In this document: positions 8,975 to 14,652 of the stretch, in pieces | Numbering within the stretch: the stretch's first letter is position 1 | Layout of the letters: every line of letters begins with the position of its first letter | DNA from: an uncultured Prevotella sp. | GTDB lineage: Bacteria > Bacteroidota > Bacteroidia > Bacteroidales > Bacteroidaceae | DNA: 29,212 nt | NCBI GenBank assembly: GCA_934183355.1 | Contig: CAKPST010000029.1 | Coordinates: 1 to 29,212, forward strand | Direction of reading: 5' to 3' | Notes under the pieces: model-generated | What the model saw: the letters and a program-made list of their open reading frames with translations, nothing else | Told to the model about the DNA's origin: nothing | Database searches by the model: none | Translations under genes and position numbers: made by a program

Positions 8975-9898
8975 CTAAAGGTTTTTAGCCGCCTTCATAC
9001 AAGCCACAGCCAACGAATAGAACTTCGAGTCGGCTGAGTCGGCACGTGATGTCACCACTACTGGTACGGTCGTTCCGGCGAGCATCCCAGTCACAGTGGC
9101 TTTGGCGAAGTAGGTTATTGTTTTGTAGAATGTGTTGCCAGCCTGAATGTCTGGGAACAGGATGATGTCGGCGTTGCCCACAACTGGCGACGCTATGCCC
9201 TTGATGGCGCCACTCTCGGCGTCGCAAGCCGTCTTCACGTCCATAGGTCCGTCGATGTCCACGTCGCCATATTTGCCTTCGGCAGCCATCTGCTTGATGG
9301 CTTGATAGGTGAGAGTGATGGGGAATTTCTCGCTTGTCTTCTCCGTGCAGTGTGTCAGCGCCACACGTGGACGCTCGCCTCCAGTGATGTTACGCCATGT
9401 GTCGGTGATGTATTTGACTACTGCGTCCATCTGTTCGGTGGTGGGGAAGGGGATGACGGCAGCGTCCGAGAAGAACAACAATCTATTCATTCCAGGTATC
9501 TCTGCCACAGCAATATGTGTCAGCACACTGCCCTTTACCAATATACCATGTTCCTTGTTGAGCACGGCACGCAGAAGGTTGTCAGTGTTGAGCGAGCCCT
9601 TCATCAGCACTTGGGCATGTTCCAGGCGTACTTCCTCCACGGCGCGTCGTGCAGCGTCGTCGTCGTCGGTAGCGTCAATGATGGTGATGTACTCGGGATA
9701 GTCGGCAGCAAGTCGCTCTGCAATGGTGCGTTTGCCGTCTACAGCTACAAGGATAAATTGTGCGAATTCTTCGCGGATGCTGCGCTCTATCACCTCCTCA
9801 GTATGTGAGTCGGCAGGTGATGCTACAGCTACTGTCACTCTGTGTCCAATCGAACGGAGTTTTACGGGCAAGGCTTTGAAGTCAACAATAGGTTTCAT
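8975..9898 (-). CDS. ptb: Phosphate butyryltransferase
   Basis: This 307-residue protein is a phosphate acetyl/butyryltransferase. It converts acyl-CoA plus phosphate to acyl phosphate plus CoA; the product feeds the kinase encoded next. Family features seen are the N-terminal VAVASPADSHTEEVIERS, the central QVLMKGSLNTDNLLRAVLNKE, the GPMDVKTACDAES segment and the late ADIILFPDIQAGNTFYKTITYFAKA, a typical phosphotransacetylase C-terminal part. Length is normal for Ptb. It is the first gene of a two-gene operon with its own near-consensus promoter at 9925-9955 and diverges from the methyltransferase gene. Acyl-chain preference cannot be read from sequence; butyryl, isobutyryl and isovaleryl are all possible. 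Confidence 0.92.
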   Translation of the reverse strand: MKPIVDFKALPVKLRSIGHRVTVAVASPADSHTEEVIERSIREEFAQFILVAVDGKRTIAERLAADYPEYITIIDATDDDDAARRAVEEVRLEHAQVLMKGSLNTDNLLRAVLNKEHGILVKGSVLTHIAVAEIPGMNRLLFFSDAAVIPFPTTEQMDAVVKYITDTWRNITGGERPRVALTHCTEKTSEKFPITLTYQAIKQMAAEGKYGDVDIDGPMDVKTACDAESGAIKGIASPVVGNADIILFPDIQAGNTFYKTITYFAKATVTGMLAGTTVPVVVTSRADSADSKFYSLAVACMKAAKNL

Positions 9899-9924
9899 AA
9901 TATTATTTTAAGTTTCTCTAATGG

Positions 9925-9955
9925 CAAAGGTATCAGAAATAACTTGAATGCCAAA
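9925..9955 (-). promoter_or_regulatory. Predicted ptb-buk promoter
   Basis: On the minus strand TTTG (9955-9952), exactly 19 bases, then TACCTTTG (9932-9925). This is a very close match to the Bacteroidetes sigma-70-type consensus and sits 27 bases before the ptb start codon. Confidence 0.8.
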
Positions 9956-10036
9956 AGATTTTATGAGGTTTTTATTCACATTTTTAGTTAAAGTGTGCAA
10001 TTTGAAATATATACATTACATATAGGACATTTTCTT

Positions 10037-10066
10037 TTGTTTTATCTTCGATTTGCCTTATCTTTG
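10037..10066 (+). promoter_or_regulatory. Predicted methyltransferase promoter
   Basis: TTG (10037-10039), 19 bases, then TATCTTTG (10059-10066). Transcription would begin about ten bases later, which places the more upstream in-frame ATG at 10053 inside the promoter and rules it out as a start codon. Confidence 0.75.
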
Positions 10067-10091
10067 TAGCTTGCTAACTATAATAATGTAT

Positions 10092-11330
10092 ATGACAACA
10101 TCCGAATTTATCGCTCAATATCGAATGTCCAATCCTCGTGATCTTGCCCTTCAGTCGCGTCGCTATCCCGACGTCGACATGCCCTATGCTCTCAATCAGA
10201 TACAGGGATGGCAGACGGCTCGCCAGAAGTTGCCCTCATGGGCGGCTTGCGACGGCGTGGTCTATCCGCCTCATCTCAATATGGAGCAGTGTTCGTCGGA
10301 GCCTACAGCGAGATACAAGCAGGAGGTGGTGAGCCGATGGGTGGCGGGTGATGCCGCGGCTACCATGACCGACCTCACTGGTGGCTTTGGTGTCGACTTC
10401 TCTTTCACCTCGCGTTGTTTCGCTCATGCCACTTACGTGGAGCGCAACGAGGCTCTCTGCAATGTGGTGCGTGGCAATCTGCCGTGTCTTGGCATCAACA
10501 ATGCCGATGTGGTGTGTGGCGAGGCTGAGGACTGTCTCTGCTCGATGGAGCCGCAGACCATGCTCTTTCTCGACCCAGCTCGTCGCGACGAGCATGGTGG
10601 CAAGACGGTGTTTCTTGCCGACTGCACCCCTGATGTCACGTCTCTCTTGCCTCAACTCATGTCTCAGTCGCGTTTCGTGATGCTCAAGCTTTCGCCTATG
10701 CTCGACTGGCACAAGGCTGCTGCCGACCTCCAGGGAATGGTTCGCGAGGTGCATATAGTGTCTGTGGGTGGCGAGTGCAAGGAACTGCTGTTGCTGCTTG
10801 CCGACAGTGGCGATGCCGAAGTGAGTGTCTATTGCGTCGACATTCAGCCCAAGCCTGATGCCGATGGGTCATATCAGCGCAGTGAGTTCTGCTATAAGAT
10901 AGCCGATGATAGTGCGTCGACATTCTCTTCCTCATTCCCCATACCTCATACCTCATCCTCCATTTCCTCCTCCTCATACCTCTTTGAGCCCAACGCCTCG
11001 ATTATGAAAGCCGGATGTTTCTCCGAGATACAGCGTTCGTTTGCTGTTGAGGCTATCAGTCAAAACAGCCATCTATTTATTTCGGCTGTGGATGTAGAAG
11101 GATTCCCAGGCAGAGCCTTTGTTGTGGATAATGTTACGACGCTGAACAAGCGCCAGTTGAAGGAAGCACTCGCAGGTATCAAGCAAGCCAACATCGCTGT
11201 GCGCAACTTCCCTATGTCGGTGGCAGAGCTGCGCAAGCGTCTCAAGCTGCGTGATGGTGGCAACACGTATATCTTTGCTACTACATCGTCAGAGGGGGAA
11301 CATCTATTGCTAATAACTCACAAGAAATAA
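10092..11330 (+). CDS. SAM-dependent methyltransferase with THUMP-like C-terminal domain
   Basis: This 412-residue protein resembles the Bacteroidales class I methyltransferases that carry a THUMP-like C-terminal domain; the target is probably RNA but is not established. Motif I of the SAM fold is MTDLTGGFGVDFSF; the acidic loop following YVERNE and the FLDPARRDEHGGK segment are further family features. The C-terminal part includes YLFEPNASIMKAG and NFPMSVAELRKRLKLRDGG, the latter being a strongly conserved family block. The start at 10092 (MTTSEFIAQY) is preferred; 10086 is a close alternative, and 10053 falls inside the promoter. Odd feature: residues about 278-297 are Ser-rich and encoded by a pyrimidine repeat (10923-10982). 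The gene stands alone between divergent ptb and the nuclease gene. Confidence 0.82.
   Translation: MTTSEFIAQYRMSNPRDLALQSRRYPDVDMPYALNQIQGWQTARQKLPSWAACDGVVYPPHLNMEQCSSEPTARYKQEVVSRWVAGDAAATMTDLTGGFGVDFSFTSRCFAHATYVERNEALCNVVRGNLPCLGINNADVVCGEAEDCLCSMEPQTMLFLDPARRDEHGGKTVFLADCTPDVTSLLPQLMSQSRFVMLKLSPMLDWHKAAADLQGMVREVHIVSVGGECKELLLLLADSGDAEVSVYCVDIQPKPDADGSYQRSEFCYKIADDSASTFSSSFPIPHTSSSISSSSYLFEPNASIMKAGCFSEIQRSFAVEAISQNSHLFISAVDVEGFPGRAFVVDNVTTLNKRQLKEALAGIKQANIAVRNFPMSVAELRKRLKLRDGGNTYIFATTSSEGEHLLLITHKK
10923..10982 (+). repeat. Pyrimidine-rich CCTCAT repeat inside the methyltransferase gene
   Basis: Four CCTCAT hexamers are interspersed with TCCTCC triplets on the coding strand, giving a segment almost without G. 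It is translated in frame as a Ser/Pro/His-rich linker just before the conserved YLFEPNAS block. It resembles small intergenic CCTCATAC-type repeats known from Bacteroidales genomes (from memory). Confidence 0.65.
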
Positions 11331-11422
11331 GAAAAACAACAGGTCAACAAAAAAACAGCATCGATATTAATAATAGTTGAGATTAAATGTATGAAATACA
11401 TCTATACTTCAGAAATAAGCAG

Positions 11423-11430
11423 TACCTTTG
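11423..11430 (+). promoter_or_regulatory. Predicted -7 box for the nuclease gene
   Basis: TACCTTTG matches the TAnnTTTG consensus and lies 42 bases before the chosen start at 11472. No clear TTG is found at the -33 distance. Its position argues against the earlier in-frame ATG at 11391. Confidence 0.5.
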
Positions 11431-11471
11431 TACTAATATACAATAACATTGGTAAAATAAAACAATTACTT

Positions 11472-12473
11472 ATGATGAATTCTTTACGTAACATTTCATT
11501 GTCATTAGTCCTTTTTGCTTTTAGCTCGGCATTTGCTCAGGGTCCAAACAACAGTGGCACCTACTACAAGGCTGCCGATGGCAAGAAGGGAAAGGCGTTG
11601 AAGACAGCGCTGTTTAATATCATTAAGTCGCCGAAAGTAGTGTCGTACAACTCTCTAACAGAATATTACAAGAAGACCGACCGCCGCGACGACGGCAAGG
11701 TGTGGGATATGTATTCGTGTACAACCAACTACAACTTCAGCCAGTCGACGGGCAACTATAAGAAGGAGGGCGACATGTACAATCGTGAGCACTCGTTTCC
11801 TAAGAGTTGGTTTGGTGGCAAGGTGGCTCCGATGTATTCGGACATTGTACATGTTGTGCCATGCGACGGCTATGTGAACAACCGCCGTGGACATGAGCCT
11901 TTCGGCGAGACAGATGGTGATGTCTACAAGTCGAACAAGGGTTTCAGCAAGTTGGGAGCGTCTAAGACTCCTGGCTATTCAGGTAAAGTATTCGAGCCTA
12001 ACGACATATACAAGGGCGATTTTGCTCGCATCTACCTCTATATGGCTACTTGCTACGAGGACAAAGTCGATAATTGGCAATGTCCGATGCTCGCTGGCAA
12101 TAAATATCCTGCCTACAAGGAGTGGGCTTTGAATCTGCTGTTGAAGTGGGCTGAGCAAGATCCCGTAAGCGAGAAGGAGATAAATCGCAACAACGCTGTC
12201 TACGGAATACAGAAGAATCGCAATCCGTTTGTCGACTATCCTGGTCTGGAGCAGTATATCTGGGGCGACAAGCAGGACGTGCCTTTCAGCTACGACAATT
12301 ATAACAAGCCCACTGGCATATACGACATTCCCACTGTTAAGACTCCGCGCCCCATCCGTGTCTACACCATCAGCGGAACAATGGTTCGTGTAGCCGAATC
12401 AGAATCAGATGCTCTCAATGGTCTTAGCAAGGGCATATATATTGTCAATGGCAAGAAGTATGTTGTCAACTAA
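11472..12473 (+). CDS. Secreted endonuclease I family nuclease
   Basis: This 333-residue protein is an endonuclease I (EndA/NucM) family enzyme that should cut DNA and perhaps RNA non-specifically outside the cytoplasm. A signal peptide of about 22 residues (hydrophobic LSLVLFAFSSAFA, ending before QG) is clear only if translation starts at 11472 or 11475; the longer frame from 11391 puts it internal. The His-Me finger core is REHSFPKSWFGG with His107, followed by SDIVHVVPCDGYVNNRRG, whose His and Asn fit the metal site. The last ~40 residues (IRVYTISGTMVRV, then GLSKGIYIVNGKKYVV) resemble a type IX secretion type A sorting tail, so surface display or release is likely. It is monocistronic and convergent with susD. 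A scavenging or biofilm role is inference. Confidence 0.9.
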   Translation: MMNSLRNISLSLVLFAFSSAFAQGPNNSGTYYKAADGKKGKALKTALFNIIKSPKVVSYNSLTEYYKKTDRRDDGKVWDMYSCTTNYNFSQSTGNYKKEGDMYNREHSFPKSWFGGKVAPMYSDIVHVVPCDGYVNNRRGHEPFGETDGDVYKSNKGFSKLGASKTPGYSGKVFEPNDIYKGDFARIYLYMATCYEDKVDNWQCPMLAGNKYPAYKEWALNLLLKWAEQDPVSEKEINRNNAVYGIQKNRNPFVDYPGLEQYIWGDKQDVPFSYDNYNKPTGIYDIPTVKTPRPIRVYTISGTMVRVAESESDALNGLSKGIYIVNGKKYVVN

Positions 12474-12497
12474 GCATTCTTGATTTTATCTACCATA

Positions 12498-12562
12498 GTG
12501 CCATTCGACCTCTTCGTGTCTGTATAACGCATTGATTATCAGCGAGAGAAGTCGAATGGCAC
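12498..12562. repeat. Long-armed inverted repeat after the nuclease gene
   Basis: GTGCCATTCGAC (12498-12509) is the exact complement of GTCGAATGGCAC (12551-12562). Inside, after a 2-base bulge, CTCT pairs with AGAG, extending the stem to about 16-17 pairs over a ~30-nt loop. It begins 25 bases after the nuclease stop and may be its 3' end or a separate element. Confidence 0.6.
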
Positions 12563-12665
12563 ATTTCTTGAAAATAGTCTAATCTACCATCCTATCTACC
12601 ATACTTGGAGGCGAATGTACCATGAAGTAGTTTTTTCTTTTATGCCAATACGTTTTTACAAAGGA

Positions 12666-12753
12666 GGCTTAGTAGCATTAGTACCAGGGCTTAGTAGCAT
12701 TAGTACTAGGGCTTTGTACAGTGTGTATCAGGGCTTTGTACAAACCGTACCAC
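12666..12753. repeat. Four tandem 22-bp units
   Basis: Units run 12666-12687, 12688-12709, 12710-12731 and 12732-12753. All begin GGCTT and keep a GTA near the 3' end. Units 1 and 2 differ at one base; units 3 and 4 share GGCTTTGTACA and then diverge. There are no spacers, so it is not a CRISPR array. No gene is seen around it: the 462-base spacer 12474-12935 holds only these repeats and hairpins. Confidence 0.8.
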
Positions 12754-12791
12754 GCCAATAGCATAATGGCAGATGTCCCACTTAAAATGGC

Positions 12792-12840
12792 AGATAGGCT
12801 GGTAGATTTCCCTATTCTCAGGAAATCTGCCAGCCTATCT
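12792..12840. terminator. Strong bidirectional terminator hairpin
   Basis: A 20-bp stem (12792-12811 with 12821-12840) is perfect apart from one G-U pair, with a 9-nt loop CTATTCTCA, followed on the plus strand by TTATTATTG. It lies between the convergent nuclease and susD genes, 95 bases beyond the susD stop, and probably ends transcription from both sides. Confidence 0.85.
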
Positions 12841-12935
12841 TTATTATTGATTATCAATAGTTTGCGCTTGTGAAATGCCCTTTTATGGTAGATGGCAGAT
12901 GAAAACGCAAACTATATATAGACAGAGAGAATAGA

Positions 12936-14588
12936 TTATTGTTTGGTATATCCCTCGTTCTGTTCCCAATTCTGATTCTCCTGCATTGTCTCCTTAGGCA
13001 CCGGTAGTATTCGGCACGACTTCTCGAAGCGAGCACCAGGGAATCCCTTGATGTGGAAACCATACTCACTCTCGAATGTTCCGAAGCGAATCATGTCGTT
13101 GCGGCGCCAGTTCTCGTCGACAAACTCACGACCACGCTCGTCGAGGATGTCCTGCAAGGTGGGGATGCCGGCAAACTGCGGAGCATGCACATAGGTGCGT
13201 ATCTGGTTGAGAAGCGACTGCGGTGTGTCTGCGTTGGTAGACAGTGCACCACGTAGCAGAGCCTCTGCCTTGGTCAGGATGATGTCGGCAAGACGGAAGA
13301 TAGGCACGTCGTTGCTCTGATTGCGCTTATAGGCAGAATACTCGTTGGGGTTGGGGAAGAACTTCAGCGAGCGATATCCCTGGCTCCAACCCTTGGTGTC
13401 GGCACCACAGTTGATTTGCTGGCGAGATGTCTCGCTCTCGTCCTTGAGCACAGGACGCTTAGACAGTGTTAGCTGCTTGCCCTTGTACATGTATGGCTTG
13501 GATGTGCGTTCGCCCGTCATGGCGTCGTGTATGAACACCTTGCCGTCGGTGGTGGCACCGAGTATCACCTCGTTGCGGTCGTCGCCAGGCAGCGTGAAGA
13601 GATTGGCAAACTCCTCTGTCATGGCGCATATTCCTGCACACGAGTTGTTCATCTTGCCACCGAGATATCCCATTGTGTCGCCATTGTCTACCTTGCGGAA
13701 TGTGCGGAAGCGTCCGTATATCATTCCCGTGGCGTTCACCTTGTCGTAAGGCATGGCGTAGATGAAGTCCTTGATGTGCGAACCATTGTCGAAGAGGAAC
13801 TTCTTGCGGTAGCTGTCAGATAGGTCGAACGGACCATTCTGCATGATGTCGTCGCATACAGCCACACACTCGTTGAGGCGTTCGTTGCGTGTAGTGGCAG
13901 CATCATAGTCAGCCACGTTGGCTGCTGTGTACACACCCCAGTTGATGTAGAGCTTGGCTAGCAGTGCCTCAGCCATCCAGTAGGTAGGTTTGCCGTAGGT
14001 GGCAGCGTTGTTGTTCTTGGTGAGCGAGGGCAGACAAGCCTTCAGTTCGCTCTCGATGAACATAGCCACCTCGCGGCGTGGCTTGCGTTCTATCGCCTCG
14101 TCGTCGTCGGGCAGACGGTCGAGTATAGGCACATCGCCGAAGCTGTCCATGAGGATGAAGTGGTAGAAGGCACGCATGACACGAGCTGGAGCCAGCTGCT
14201 CGGGCTTGCCAGCGTCGCCACCAAGGTCTTTTATCACCTGATTGCACTTGGTGATGCCCGAGGCGAGGTCTTCCCAGTAGTTGAGTGTTTCGTTGTCGGG
14301 CTTGAAGTTGTGTAGCGTAGGGTTCACGTTCTCGGCGTTGTCATAGTAGTCGCCGTCAAAGCTGATGCCCGCTGCCTCGTCAGATGCGAATGTCTGTGTG
14401 CGGTTGTAGTTGTTGCCGAGCTGTTCGCGGAAGGCATAGTACACGTCTGCCATCTTAGCCTCAAGCGCCACGTCCGACTCCGTGGGGTAGTCGGTGTATT
14501 TTGATTTCACGTCGACATCAAGGTCGGTGCAGCTTGTGGCAAGCATCAGGGCAGATGATGTCAAGGCGAGAATAAGTGATTTATTCAT
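12936..14588 (-). CDS. susD: SusD/RagB-type nutrient-binding lipoprotein
   Basis: This 550-residue protein is a SusD/RagB family surface lipoprotein that binds a nutrient, usually a glycan, and forms the lid over its SusC partner. The N-terminus is a lipoprotein signal (hydrophobic LILALTSSALMLATSC) with acylated Cys20, followed by acidic TDLDVDV as common in surface-exposed Bacteroidetes lipoproteins. The helical repeat core shows the family blocks LAPARVMRAFYHFILMDSFGDVPI, EALLAKLYINWGVYTAA, and the late FRLADIILTKAEALLRG plus DERGREFVDENWRRNDMIRFG. It follows susC by 64 bases on the same strand, the standard order. No glycoside hydrolase, sigma/anti-sigma pair or hybrid sensor lies beside it, so the substrate cannot be inferred. 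The symbol denotes the family, not the starch system. Confidence 0.93.
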   Translation of the reverse strand: MNKSLILALTSSALMLATSCTDLDVDVKSKYTDYPTESDVALEAKMADVYYAFREQLGNNYNRTQTFASDEAAGISFDGDYYDNAENVNPTLHNFKPDNETLNYWEDLASGITKCNQVIKDLGGDAGKPEQLAPARVMRAFYHFILMDSFGDVPILDRLPDDDEAIERKPRREVAMFIESELKACLPSLTKNNNAATYGKPTYWMAEALLAKLYINWGVYTAANVADYDAATTRNERLNECVAVCDDIMQNGPFDLSDSYRKKFLFDNGSHIKDFIYAMPYDKVNATGMIYGRFRTFRKVDNGDTMGYLGGKMNNSCAGICAMTEEFANLFTLPGDDRNEVILGATTDGKVFIHDAMTGERTSKPYMYKGKQLTLSKRPVLKDESETSRQQINCGADTKGWSQGYRSLKFFPNPNEYSAYKRNQSNDVPIFRLADIILTKAEALLRGALSTNADTPQSLLNQIRTYVHAPQFAGIPTLQDILDERGREFVDENWRRNDMIRFGTFESEYGFHIKGFPGARFEKSCRILPVPKETMQENQNWEQNEGYTKQ

Positions 14589-14652
14589 TTGAGTATATAT
14601 GTATAATTAGTGATGATGATAATGAGCCTCTGTCAAGACTCTTGCCTAAGTC

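Noticed and set aside
10053..10091. Longer N-terminus for the methyltransferase
   Set aside because: The ATG at 10053 is upstream of the predicted transcription start, within the promoter.
11391..11471. Longer N-terminus for the nuclease
   Set aside because: The predicted -7 box lies inside it and it would bury the signal peptide.
12666..12753. Possible CRISPR array
   Set aside because: The units adjoin with no unique spacers, are diverged, and no cas gene is near.
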